A DNA stretch of 64,000 bases, taken from contig NQMI01000002.1 in the NCBI GenBank assembly GCA_002270565.1, forward strand, positions 1,002,899 to 1,066,898, given 5' to 3'. The stretch is from Stenocarpella maydis. Lineage: Eukaryota > Ascomycota > Sordariomycetes > Diaporthales > Diaporthaceae. A program made the position numbers and the translations under genes. Below, in pieces: positions 32,447 through 44,775 of this stretch; within the stretch, counting starts at the first letter, position 1, and the number at the start of each line of letters is the position of its first letter. Below the pieces are notes generated by a model that worked only from the letters and a program-made list of their open reading frames with translations, had not been told where the DNA came from and ran no database searches.

Positions 32447-34502
32447 TCGCACACTGGTATCGATGATTATGAGGAATGAGGGTGGCTTGCTCCAGCTCCA
32501 CCCTCAGAACACCTAGGGGGTCAGTCCAGCAGGGGAGGCCGCTATTTATGCACATTCAAGAGGCCTATGAATTACCATACTGTTCATTCCAACTCCATCG
32601 CTGGATAGGACACGGAGGCATCGCCTCGGCCTACCCGCTTACCGAGCTGCCGAAGACAACGTTGCCCGTCGAACTTCTATGGGCATATCCATAGGTGATG
32701 GCCAACCCAGTGTGAAGCCGGGGATGCAACAAGCCATCCCAAAGCAGTCACTCAGACTTGGGCACTTGAATTGAGCAAACACTATCCCATCCTCTCAGAG
32801 CTGTCGCTTTACTGCTTCACCAGATAAGGGTTTCTTTGAGGGCCACGGATTTCTTCCTATAGCCCGCTTAAAAATGCTCATGGTTGGATGCAACATCTCC
32901 CGAGCGAAGAGATGCGCATACGTCAGCAGTCTTGCACTACTCTGTAGCCTGCCACAAGACAAAACGCGTGTCGCCACCACGCACAAGATCGGGAGGAAGT
33001 CGACCGACGGCCTTGCGGGAGGCCACCTTGTCTACGCTTGAGGCATGCGGATCGTTCACATGATGTCTTTCGGCCGCAGACCACCCAGGTTTTTCGGCGA
33101 CAACTGTGTGACGCTAGGCCCTCGCGTCATCAGCTCCGCAACGTAGCATACCGGTATGTCCGACAGTCTGGGTTACACCCCGTGGTGGTTCGACTCTGGA
33201 AATTCTCATGACGGTCTGAACGCGTGGCCAGAGAAGCCAACCTCACTGGGCCCATGGATAGATCTTTCATGTTTCACGCTGCTGGTCCTGTCGATATATT
33301 TGGTGACTGGCTCGGCCACGCAGCATCACAATCTGACGTCTCACGGGTCTCGGTTGCTAAGTTCAGGCGAAATCGCTTGGCGCCAGCGTCGAATCCAGAA
33401 TATCAAGGGGTAACTCAAGCTCTCCCCAGCCGATAAATTTTTTGTGTGCATCTTCCGGATATTGGAATACATGAGCTCATATCGCCTCGAAGGGAATGAG
33501 GTAGATGGGTACCTAGCACATACTTGCGTACAAGGGTACTGACATCTCGTTGCCCTCTGTCGTCTTGATTCCGACGTCGGCCTTTTCCCGCTTCTATCCA
33601 GAAGGTGGGCCATTGGGAGAGGGCATGAGAAGAAGGAGCACGCCACCAATTGCCCGCAAAGAGGTGGCATAGGACGGTATACAGTGCACTGGTGTTGGGG
33701 GCTGGCAGTTCGGTAAGCACTGGAGGGCGCGCGGAGGCCACATGCTACCAAATGGACTCTAGCTCTTGCGGCCATTGGGGCTATTGCAACTAACATCCGT
33801 TCCTCGCCTTCTTTTTAGCTTGGTGAGGCTCGGATACGGGCTTCAATAATTTGGAGCGAGACTGGGGGCATTGTCTTCTTGTACATACCCCCAGGAAAGC
33901 CAGTCACATACATGCTGCCTGGGGATTGCAATCCTCAGCACAGACTCCGTAGATCCCTACACAAATCCACTTATCAACAAGCCCATCCTACTCCTAACCT
34001 ATGCCTCTTTCCTTAAATTCCTTAATTCACTATTTTTTAAATTCACGTAAACAGCGAGGAATTTTCTGTGGCTAAGGACGTGGTCTTTGCATTTCTAGAC
34101 AGAACGCTTTGATGAAAACCTTGGAATGATGGTATCAAATGCTATAATGTACAAAATAGTCGCCTCTGGAGGTATCAAGAATCCAAAGTAAAAACACCGC
34201 CATGAAAACACTACTAAGAGAAGCAAGACACACAATCCATCACGAACATCCCCAGTCCTTCAGCCGCGTCGCATAACCCCCCCCCCAAAAAAAATAAAAT
34301 TCCAAAAAGATCTGTCTGCTTATAGTAGATCACTACCTAGGTACGTAAGTATGAATTATACTTTGATGTGAATTTCCCAACTCCTCGCTCGTGTCATGTC
34401 ATCGGAAAAAACAAACGAGAAATGAGAAATGAGAAATGAAAAATGAAAAATGGAAAATGAAAAATGAATAATATATGCTCGCGAACGTGGGCGAAGACTT
34501 TT
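32447..34502. other. Intergenic, no supported gene
   Basis: 2.1 kb; minus-strand ORFs at 33341-33796 are overlapping shadows without motifs. The right end is the 3' flank of the long amidase gene and contains an A-rich GAAATGA repeat at 34417-34470. Confidence 0.45.
34417..34470 (+). repeat. (GAAATGA)n-like A-rich tandem repeat
   Basis: About seven imperfect copies of a 7-nt A-rich unit directly after the stop codon of the long amidase gene (which lies on the opposite strand). It falls within the likely 3' UTR or terminator region. Confidence 0.75.
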
Positions 34503-37500
34503 TCACCAAATAGCGCTGCGCGGCCTGTCGATGTTTGCGGCCTCCTTGCCGGCTACCAACGCGTCGTCGAGGGACTCGGACCTTAGGCCTGATAGTGGGT
34601 CGGACGCCGTCGACAGGAGGGAGCCGTAGTCCGGGCCGAGGATCATGGCCTTGGGGGTGCTCGGCTCGAAGACGCGGGGCGACGGCGTCGTCGGGGACGT
34701 CTTGGACGAGCTGAGGGTGTGGACAGAGGACCCCGCCAGGTCGGGGAGGTTCGTCGCGTCCGGGTCGTCGCCTCCTGCGGGCCCCTCGTGGCGGTGCTTG
34801 CCGGTGGTGGTGGTACGCTTCTTGTCGCCCTTCGAAAGCGGGGCCGAGACCTTCTGGGTTCGCACCAGGTCGCTTTCTGGGCTGTGCCGGGAGGCTTCCC
34901 TCCTTGCGGGCGTGCTGCCTGCACGCTCGCCGGAAGGGCCGGCGTTCTCAGTTGAGTTGCTCCTGGACGTCTGGTTGGGACCGCCAGCGCCGGGGCGGCG
35001 GAAGATGATCTCGGCCACGATCTCGTCGTCGGGATCAGCTGGCGGGCCCAGTGATGGGTCTCTCACCGACCGGATGATTCCTCCGCTGCCCTGTCTTGTT
35101 TGAGATGCAGCCACTCTGCCATTGGCTGGCTGGCTCTGGCTTGCCTGTCTAGCCTGGGCAGACATGACGCTGTCGTTTCTCTGCCGGCCTCGTGTGCTTT
35201 CTCGAGAGTCCGGGCGCCCCAGGTGCTCGCCTACAATCTTGGAAATCTCGGACCATAGCATTGTCCTGGAATCCTCGGGCTCGATACGTGCGACATGTGC
35301 ATCCAAGCCCGGCGGGAACCCCCCGGCCCGTGAGGAGGGTCGTTCAGGGTCCGGTGAGGTGTGATGGTGGCCGAGCGAGGGCGCATGCGCAGCACTGCCG
35401 TTTGTGGTGAGGTTATTCTTGCCGAGAACATCTGACTGAGGACGCGGAATATTGCTGCCAAGCACGCTCTCACTCGCACCAATTGGTATCGAACCTCTGG
35501 AAAGATTGAAAGCTCGCTCCGCGGAAAAAATGTCACTGTCCATTGGGCGGCCTGAACGACTTGCGTTGCGAGATTTAGGCGATGCAGGTCTATCCTGCGA
35601 TGGTGTACCGGGGTAATCATGTCGCTGAGCTGCCGCTGACTGGGTCTTTCGACGAAGGGCCTCTAGGCGTTCAATCATTTCGTCGAGGTCTGGCTTCTCG
35701 ACTTCAGAGGCACGGCGTTCATGCCTCCCTGTCCTACTTGCGTTTCGTGACTTGGGCGATGCGGGTCTCATAGGGCCCGTCCCGGTTGCTGTGGCAGGCC
35801 TTGTCGGCGGGGCATTATCAACTGGACAAGGCCCCTGAGGTCGCCCTGATCTTCCAGACCTGGCTGACCAGCTGGGATGTGCCGTGCTTTTCTCCGACTT
35901 GGGAGATTGGTCCCTCAGGCTGGACGAGGCAGGCCTGCGTGAGTTGCGGCTTGGGACCTTGACGAGCGTAGCCGACACGGTTGGGGATTGCGGTGGGAGG
36001 CAGGCATCAGGTACCGGCCGCTTGGGACCGTCTAGAGGCGAATGCAAAGGCGTCGACGAGGGCATCCAAAAGAACTTGTCGGAAAGCATCGCTGGATCAT
36101 CCTCGGCGATGCGTTCCTCCTCACTGACAACGCTACCACCGAGGATGTGCTGGTCCCTCTCCGACGGCTTACCTGTGCCAGGGTAGGGGGCGTCGATGTG
36201 TTTGCTGGGGGCACGGCTATTAGAGGTCACAAGCTGAGGTCTTGCTGATAGAGGCGTGGGGCTTGGTGCAGTTGGAGTAGGGACGGTAGGGCTCTCGGCA
36301 ACGGGAGTCTTGAGCGAGGCGGGCGTGGGCCTCAAATGGCGCTGCTCTGGAATTTTGACCCTAACAGACGGTCTCTCTCTTCGGGTCTTGATGGATGAGG
36401 ACTCCTTGGCCGAGTGTGACCCTGGCACTTTCGGTGCGCTCGAGCTTTCTGCTGGAAGTGATCTCTCGGACCGGGTCCGCGTCTTTTTGTCTTCGGTCCG
36501 CTTCGCATTGAGTGATTTGGACCCTGTGCTGCTGCTGACGCCACTATCGTGACCACTTGACCCCGGCCTATGCTCCTGTGATTCCGGCTGGGCGGCCTCC
36601 TCACGCTGGACCAGTTTCGCAAATGGTTCGTCGTCGGTGTCCACGACTAGGACTTCTTTGACGCCTCTGTTCAACAAGCGACGTCAGCAACGGGTAAAAT
36701 ATTATGGTGCACAAGACTGCGAGGGAGGTTTTCCCGAGGGCACGCCAATTCGATATTTCAAGGCACAGATCGGGTGCGTACCTTCCAAGTAAGCCATACA
36801 CCTTGACTTCACCCTCCTGGACACCGATCACGGCGCTGGTACCAGCATATACTGCGTTGCCCTCAATCCCAGTGCGGTTGCAGAACACAACGATTACCTC
36901 TTCGCCACTCTCATCTCGGATGACAGGCTCCAGACGCTGAATCCAATACGTCAGGGTCTCCATATCCGGCTCGTTTGGCATTCTCGTAAAGTCCTTGCAC
37001 TCTTCGCGGGTAAGCCATGCCATGGTGATAACGACTAGGTTGGCTCGAACCTCGAGGATGTGGAAGCCAAACTCGAAAGCATGCCATGGAGCCTCGAACT
37101 TGTATGGGTTGATGTCCATGCCTGCAGGTCTGTTAGTGACGGACATATCTTCCAGTAGAGAGGGGAAACCTACAGATGCCCATAGCCATACGACCCAAGC
37201 CCGGAACACGGCCACCAAAGAAGCCATGCTTCCCCTCAAGCGCCCAAGTCTCGTCCAGGGGATACAAGAAGGTCTTGCGGTAGTTGGCAATCGTCTCGCC
37301 GTCACCATTTACCAGTATCGACGAGTTATAATACTCTGGGCCAGTAGGCCATTTGGGAGAGACATCAACTCGCTCCGGATACCCGACGAGAACATTCGTA
37401 TTGTACTTGAGAGCAGTAGTTCGGGCCCACAGAGCGCTGATCCCGGACCCCGATGGCTCCAGGAACGGCGAGATGTCTTGCAGAGACGAGAACGCATATC

Positions 37501-37962
37501 CTTGAAGAATGGTAAGCTAATGGTCAGGTTCGGCGTGGTGAAAATGACGAGACCACTCCACATTGATACCCTCAAGCAGGGAGTCGGTGAGCCATGCATG
37601 GTCGTAGGCAGCATACCTGTAAATGCCAATTCGGGCAACACCAACAGGTCCAGAGTGTCGAGATCATCCTGGTCAGCCTTCGCAAGGACAGCATCCTGTG
37701 TTGTTCCATGTCAGCGCATTCTTATAGATTGGGTACAGTAATGGCTCCACTAGAAAGCATGCCCCGGCGGAACATGTCGAGTCCACTGCGCACTGGGTAG
37801 CACAGCGGCCCTGAGGAGTCCAGATGAATCTGGGAGGAAAGCTCCTCCCAAGGATTCCAGGAGCAATGCCGGCTCAGGATGCAGGGTAATACGAACGGCT
37901 CGGTTGAGGTTGTTGTCGATGTCTCCAACCTGGGGCGCAAACTGCAGACAGCCGATGCGCAT
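34503..37962 (-). CDS. NTA1: NTA1-type protein N-terminal amidase with long disordered C-terminal tail
   Basis: Five exons (37962-37897, 37695-37617, 37500-37174, 37121-36782, 36666-34503), 991 residues. Residues 1-290 are a nitrilase domain with the full triad: Glu44 (LPELAFTG), Lys124 (NYRKTFLY) and Cys158 (GICMDINPY). By family, it deamidates N-terminal Asn/Gln for the Arg/N-degron pathway. The remaining 700 residues come from one exon and are Ser/Pro/Arg-rich, with RPASPKSRNASR-type repeats (codons near 35771-35724 and 35592-35549) and one short predicted coiled coil (LDEMIERLEALRRK). Yeast Nta1 has 457 residues, so the tail is extra; similar tails occur in some filamentous fungi. The first intron has an unusual GTTCGT donor. 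The paralogue 4 kb downstream lacks the tail. Confidence 0.9.
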
Positions 37963-40900
37963 TGCGACTTTAACTCGAGCACAGTCAGGGAGCCGGAGCT
38001 AAAACACCAGCCCTCTTCTGCGGTCCCAGAGGATATGCAGGTCGTCAGAGCCGCGGGCACGTATTCGCACAGGAAGCATGCATAGGAGACCAAGACATGA
38101 ATATCGCAAAGAAAGCTGGCGTCGCCGGAGACAGAACAGACCAAGACATGCCAGACGCAGTCTTTGTGGAACCGGATGGGTGTTTGGGACACCGAGCCAG
38201 AGGGCTGAAGGGCCGGGGGATAAAAAGAAACACCATGTGGGAATCGGGAGGGGGGCACACGCTCCCCAGCCCAACTTGCGTTCCTTCGGTGGTGCTTTGG
38301 AACCAGCATGTCGAGATGAGCGACCCCCCCATACGCTGAGCCGGCAGGCCGGTTGGTGATGCATGCACGCCGGCCAACGGGGAGTCGAGGATTAGCGCCG
38401 CGGTTTTGCAAGGGCTGGAGAGCACCCCTCTGATCACGATCTTGCGCAGGCCCCTAGGCTGTGAACAGGATAGTCAGCCTACCAGGAGACATGGCTATGG
38501 CAGCCTCATGGTGCTGGTCTGATATGCGCCTCTGGCATGCTTCACGCTTTTGCTGTCGGTCAGTCAGTCGGTCGGTCAGTCAGTCGGTCGCAGGTATTTG
38601 CCCATGCATCATCATCCGTCATGCTCGTCAAGTCCACTTGCCTGAGGAACTGGGACATGGGAACCACCTCTGCTGTATCCCCACTCCACTCCGGCCTCAT
38701 TAGCGAGCGGCACAGCCTGAGAATTGACGTCGACAGCGCGCAGACAACTCATCTGACCGTCACATTTGTTTCGTACTAGCGGAAGGATGAGGAGATGGGG
38801 GCCCCACGTAAACCGTTGTGTTGGGTCGAGCCGACCTCTCACACGGCCCGGGCACAGCAGGGCCATCCCGGGGCCGGGCAGGGAGCCTCGAGGGCTGCGG
38901 TGAGAATCTTCCAGTCTTCCTCCTCCACCCCCCCTCGGCTCCGGCTCAAGCTGCTTCACCACAGCTGATGGGCCTTGCGTTTCATGCATCGAGACACAGC
39001 CTGGGCTCGGTGGGGTCTAGTCCAGCGTATACTATAAATCTTTGCTCACCGACTCCAAAACCACGTGTCGATGGCTTCAATCTTGTTGGGAAAGGGGCCG
39101 CCCCCGCGCCACTACACTGGGCTATTTCTGCCATGCCTTGTACGACCACAATGATCAGCCCGCTTCTGCATGCAGTGCATGTGGGTGTCGAAGGTGCCTC
39201 AGCATGTGGCATGTGCTGCCCTACTATCCAGCCAACAACACGACCTTGCCGGACCGTATGATGCCGGCTCATTCAGCCCCGTGCTGTGTGGCCAAGTCGG
39301 CGGCCTGGCTACATGGTCTGTGGCGTGATTGATCCCCCGCGGCATGCCACCCGCAGTCTATTTCACAATCGTGATCACGTCTTACAAGGGCCCCACCGTC
39401 GCTTAGAAACAGGCTGGGAATAACCGGCTGTAAGCGTAGCAGCCACCTTATCATGTCGATATCTCAAAACAATCATGGTCGGAGGCGAGCTACACCAGAA
39501 CTATCTGATTGCGTCGTCCCAAGATCATGACTTCTTGGGCATCTAAGGGGGTGGGGTCCTCGAATAGGCGGCTCTGAATGAATGATACTGTGGTTCTTTT
39601 GGGCCGTACTCGCCAGCGAGCAAGCGATACAAGACAGCACTTGATCATGGACGACTTGCAGTGTCAGCAAGAGCACGAGGCTCGAGAGACGACACTACAT
39701 CAAACACGTCATGGCATTTCGTGAACCACCACCTAAATGAACACGTTGGTTGCTAGCGACAAATGGGGAGCCCCTCTCGGCCCGCCAAGTTGGCGGCCAT
39801 GCCGGGTCGACCTGAAGCGCTCACGCCTGAGCCGGAACACCTGGGTTGGTCCGCTCCTTGCCGTCCTGCACATCTCGCCAAGGTAAAGGGCCAGGCGCTC
39901 AGGTGCCGGCCGTGCTTGATTTGACCTCTGTTTTTTGTCGCGTGCTCGGCTAGCAATGCAGAAACAGGCTTCTGAAGTTTTGTCCGCGTACGGAACGGGC
40001 ATGTTGACGACGAGCAGCAGACTTTTCTCTCCCTCCCTCTGCGGTCAGTGTCTTCTTTCAGCACGCACGCACGCCTCTGCAACGCCTGCGTGAGGCATCA
40101 CACCGAGTAGCACTAGTTCATCGATAATAAGTAGAATCCAGGGGCCGGCGTTTTGATAGGCTGGGGGGAGGAAAGGAGGGGGGCAACAGCGGGAGGAATA
40201 TACGCGCGAGCGCGGCAAAAACAAGGATCTGACCCTGCTTCTCAACAGCCGCGCAGGATTTGCCCCGAAGCCCGGGAAGAAGGGAGCCTTCGTCCCCCTC
40301 CACGCGTCTCCTGTCTGTCACCGCACATGCCCCACCAGGCGCCGGCAGCAACCAGGTTGGGGCAGGCTTGCGGCACAGCAGAGGGGGGGAGGGAGAGTTC
40401 TGAGCAGACAAACAAGACAGACCAACCTCCAAGCCTCCCTGCCCGCCCTCGCGACCTTGCAGGATGGGGCGCATGCCTCGCGTGCGTCTGCCCCGAACAG
40501 AGAAGAGAACCCTGGCAATGACCTGCATTGGGCCCCCTCGTTATCGCACCCCATTGGGCGCGGTGGGTGGAAACAAATTGGCCATGGGCCTGGCCGGCGT
40601 CTACGCGACCACTCACGTTGCCGCCCCGCTCCCGAGCCTGCACCATAGTGCCCGCCCGCGCCCTGCCACAGAGAGAGATATTGGCAGACGTCCAGGAAAG
40701 ATTCTCAGGCCATCAGCCATACTCCGTATAGAGTTCCCCACCACCCAACCTTCTCTTCTTCTTTTTCGCGCTGCGCCCTGGCTTCCGCGGTCCCGTGCCA
40801 TTGGCTCGACTCGCCTGGATGCTACGCGTGCCTCGCAGGCACGGCATCCCATTGGCCCCCGCCCACCCTGCCAACTTATATACAAAGCAGAGGGACACTT

Positions 40901-41389
40901 GACAACCGCGGGGCCTGCATACATAGTAGTCCATCCACCATGCTGCTTGCGTTCGTGTTACGCAGCATATTGCGACAATGAATATTGCCGACCTAACATG
41001 ACAAGAGAAATGCGCGTACGACGCCCTGGTCCTGCATGTGGTGGCGACTTCCGCCGTCCCTCTTTTGCCCCCCCCCCCCAAGTCCTCGCTTCTCGCTGCT
41101 TGCTATATGATGGTTCTCCCCCCTCCGTAGTTCGTAGCTCTTGGGTTTGACTGGTGACTGGTGGCTTGCCCTTCCGTCCGCTTCTGCTACCCACCCCCAG
41201 ATCCCCAGGTCTTGGCCCTCTCACGATCTGTGCATCCAGTTCGCAGCAGTATCTCCTTACCGGTCGACTGATTCGTGAGATGTTTCTCTCTTGCGCGTTG
41301 GAATAGCGAGTGTGCTTCCCTCTCGTCTTTTGCATTTTCACATCCCCACTCATCTCGAGAGCCTCATGGTTCGTCCGTGCCAGGTCACA
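37963..41389. other. Long intergenic region, no supported gene
   Basis: 3.4 kb between the start of the long NTA1 gene (leftward) and the start of family member C (rightward), so it holds both promoters. ORFs of up to 228 codons (40464-41150 plus) overlap on both strands without motifs. A GTCAGTCGGTCG-type tetranucleotide repeat lies at 38558-38591. The last 300 bp before 41390 is pyrimidine-rich, as in fungal promoters. Confidence 0.45.
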
Positions 41390-43180
41390 ATGGCACGGCC
41401 CACTGGGACGGTGCTCATGGCAGCCCTCTCAATAATTTCAGGGGCACTTGCTCTCGGAGTAACTCCCGGCTCACCTTGTGCCTCGGCTTGTCTCGGCTCG
41501 GCACAAGGCGGTGGTGCGCCACTAAATACTTCCGACATCGTGTGCGAGGACGTCGACTACTTCGCATCCGAGACAGGCGCCAAGTTCAAGAAGTGCGAGG
41601 AGTGCTTGCAAACCAGCGAGGCAGTGGACGGGTCCGACTCAGACAGCTCGAGGTTTCTCTGTGAGTCCTCCCTTGGCGGGGAGACACTTCTTTCAGGCCA
41701 GATCTGACAGCTACATGTCAAAGACAACCTACGGTATGCCTCAGCAACCTGCATCTTCGACTACCCGAGCCACAGGGCCAACTCGACGGCGTCCTGTGAC
41801 CTGGACACTGCGTGCAAGCCGCTCCAGACAGCCATCGAGACGGGCCTGGGTGCACAGCCAGGCGCGGCCGATTTCTCGTACTGCTCGGCGGACAACTCGG
41901 CATTCCGCGGATCCAACATCGACAACTGTGTGACATGCCTTCAGTCCGTCTCGTCATCGTATGTGGCCAACTGTAAGTTGCCCTGAGCACCCAACCCCCT
42001 GGCTGCTGCACGGGCTTGAAGTTAACCATACATGACCCAAGTCCTCGTTGCCCTCCAGGCCGGATGTGAACAGCAGCCTGCCCCGGGTGTATCCCTCGGG
42101 CTGTCAGGGAAGATATTCTCGGAGCTGCCCGTCACTTCCACATCGGCGGCCAGCGGCGACGGTAGGGAAGGGCTCTCCACCCCTGCCATCGCCGGCATCG
42201 CTGTCGGCGCCACCGCCCTCTTCATCACGGCCATCATCCTGTTCGCCATCTACTGGCACAGGCAGAAGCGCTACGACAGGGAGGACCAGAGGGGAGCTGA
42301 GGGCGTGTCATTCTATGCCGAGGAGAAGGGCAGCGGGGGCTACCTGGCATCCATAACCTCCGCCAACAGCACCCGGCCCGCCCCGAGCCTCACCATCGAC
42401 CACAGGGCGCCGCCGCCGAGTTACGCGGCCCCGGGCGCAGAGGGCCTCGGCATAGACGTCATGAACAATGCCGAGTACTACGACCGCCTCGAGGGCAAGA
42501 TGCGCGGCCGGCCCCTGATGACTATAAGCCCGCCATTGCAGACCCTCGTCGCCAGCGACCGCACCAACACCAACAACCACCATCGCCATCACAGCCACGA
42601 GCAGGTCGACACCATCGGCCAGCTCCCCACCGACTCTCTGCCGACGCACCCGGCCTACATCCGGCGCTGCAACAGCAGCAACAGCAGCCGAGCGACACCC
42701 CAGCCTGGCGCCAGGCCCAGCCGCAACCCGACACCGGCGCCAGTGAGTTCCAGCACGCAGTGGTCGTCGGCCTGGCCGCAGCACCAGGGCGGCGGCAACA
42801 GGCCCGACTCGTACGCCATGCAGGTCTACCTCAACTCGGTCGAGGACCCCGGTGTGCCCGAGCCCCCTCCCCTGGCGGCGGCGCCGTCGTGGTCGCACCA
42901 TCAGCGCCCGCCGCCCCGCCCCGCCATGCCGGCTTCCAACGCCGAGATCGCGCGCAACATCGAGATCGAGCTGGCCTCCGCGCACCCCTCTGCCGCCGCC
43001 GCCGCCGCCGCGCCTCGAGGTGCCCGACGGCGCCGGCGCTGGCATCACGGGCCCGCTGGCGCTCCCGGACAGCCGATTCTCGACGCGGCTGCCGCCGCCG
43101 CCGCCGCCTCCGCCGGGCCAGATGCAGGGGCAGGACCGAATTGTCGAGCGGACGGTGGACCGGGGAGGGCGGTCAAATGA
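41390..43180 (+). CDS. Cys-rich single-pass membrane protein, family member C
   Basis: Three exons (41390-41660, 41724-41972, 42042-43180), 552 residues. Both introns are phase 1 and at the same positions as in the gene at 14101-15975. ATG 41390 starts a signal peptide (MARPTGTVLMAALSIISGALA); an in-frame ATG at 41366 is also possible. The ectodomain begins GVTPGSPCASAC and has CEEC and CVTC motifs. The membrane segment is GIAVGATALFITAIILFAIYW, then HRQKRYDR. The tail is Pro/Ser/His-rich. After a (GCC)n tract at about 42990-43013 the annotated frame turns into low-complexity Ala/Arg, while the -1 shifted frame reads a more natural tail ending IASGKSYLYG with stop at 43218-43220. Either a 1-nt indel (natural or in the assembly) or real use of the Ala/Arg frame is possible. 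Function unknown. Confidence 0.8.
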
Positions 43181-43573
43181 CGTCCCCATCGCGAGTGGGA
43201 AGAGTTACCTGTACGGGTGAGAGGGGCCCAGTAACCTCATTTGTGCGGCTGCAGTGTGTTTTCTGTCCTACAGGAAAGGACAAGTTCCTTTCTGGTGATG
43301 GTTTGGGCAAGGCGTTCGGGTACTCGGGGCCGGCGATCCTGGGTAGGTGGGTTGGTTATCCTATCTGGAAAGTCGGTCTTTTGTTTGGGAGCTAGGAAAA
43401 GTGAGATATATTGTAAGGTTCATTGCACAGCTGCGATACAGCTCCGGGGGCGTAATTACATGCCAACTCAGCAGGGTGGTAAAGCAGTCCACAGCCAAGG
43501 CCTGATGCCGGAAACAAATCAGTAATATTAAATGACCACGATGGCGATGGTAACGCTAATGCTATGTGTGTGA
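43181..43573. other. Convergent 3' flanks
   Basis: A short region between two genes that face each other (family member C and Derlin). It holds both 3' UTRs; no clear element is visible. Confidence 0.4.
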
Positions 43574-44775
43574 TCAACCCAGGCGATGGCCGGAACCTCT
43601 CGTCTTCCAGGAGTCGGGAAGTGGGCCCCTGCTCTGCGCACCAGTGGATGTGCCGCCCGCCCTTTGGTCGTTGCGAATAGCCGTGCCGTACTCGCGCTGC
43701 ATGAAGCGGGGAGTGGTGACGAGGCGCGTGAAGAACGCAGGGGTGGGAATCCAGTTGGAGCCACCGCCAAACTCTGGCCACAACCTGGTCAGGAAGTCGT
43801 GCAGATGAGCAGCGACGAGCCCGGTCAGCTGCAGCAGCATGACCTGGGGACCGGCCATGAGGAGGCTGGCGCCCATCATGCAGAGGGGGATGAGCTGTGC
43901 TGGGACGGTAAAGAAGAAGAAGCCAGCCTTCTGGCCCCTCTGGTCCTGGGTGGCAGTATAGCACATTGCGAGGATCAAGGCCTGGAGGAAGTAAAGACTT
44001 CCGAGGAAATATTGTGCGAGGACCTTTTTCCACATGTTAGTCATGCACATCTGATTGCGACGGTGAACAGGGCGACGCGACGCGACAGCAAAAGGTGAAA
44101 GTGTTGGAGTAATGTAGGGCGCTCAAAACCACCCGGGCTCACAGAGATCAAGACCCGAGTCATCCATGAAGACATCCCACCATGCCCACACCGCGGACCG
44201 GCCCTTTAACTAGGTATTGCGAATGATGGACCGGCCGAAGTGCAGGGGTAATCTCCCTCCTTTCCAGGAACCGTGATAGCAGTAGAGGCACTTCACTATC
44301 CGGGCAGATATAAGAGGTGCGCAGTTGGGGCGTGGGAAGGGCGGGCGTGGGCAGTGCAGACAAGATGTCCGGGGTAGAACCTACAATGATGACTGCGCTG
44401 CAAAAGACCAGGTACCACAGGAAGTCCTCTTTCCTGCCAAACTTCGGATGCGTCGTCTCCAGCTGGCTCGCGTACTGGAAGATGAAGTAGGTGTCCATGA
44501 CGATGCCCAACTGCGGGCTGGTGAGGAGGAAGCTGGTGGCGAGTCGCCATACCTGTGGAGGCAGGCGAAAGAGCTCCGTGTAGTGGAAGTAGATCCAGGC
44601 GTAGGGGGCGATGCCCATGTGGCAGGCAATGGAGGTAACCAGGGCTGCAGTCGCGAATGTTCTGCGCGTAGTCATGTCAGGGCCTGTGTCGCAGAGGGCG
44701 TGGCTGGCATGGAACGGGGGCTGCTTACCTAGCGATTGCTGGGGCGCGCCAGTAGGCATCCATAATGTCGGCCAT
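43574..44775 (-). CDS. Derlin (Der1/Dfm1-like), ER-associated degradation membrane protein
   Basis: Three exons (44775-44729, 44661-44385, 44023-43574), 257 residues, normal for the family. It is a rhomboid-fold pseudoprotease in the ER membrane that helps move misfolded proteins to Cdc48 and the proteasome. MADIMDAYWRAPAIAR joins TFATAALVTSIACHMG; then come PPQVWRLATSFLLT, the hydrophobic segments AVIIVLAQYFLGSLYFLQALILAMCY and VPAQLIPLCMMGASLLMAGP, and LHDFLTRLWPEFGGGSNWIPTP. No catalytic Ser-His dyad is seen, as expected. The tail is short and polar with no clear SHP box. Intron 2 is 361 nt, far longer than others here, and ends with CTAAC and AAAAAG. It is divergent from the ArgJ gene. 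Confidence 0.92.

Noticed and set aside
40464..41150. 228-codon plus-strand ORF before family member C
   Set aside because: Composition is non-protein-like and it ends in the promoter of the next gene; no supporting motif.
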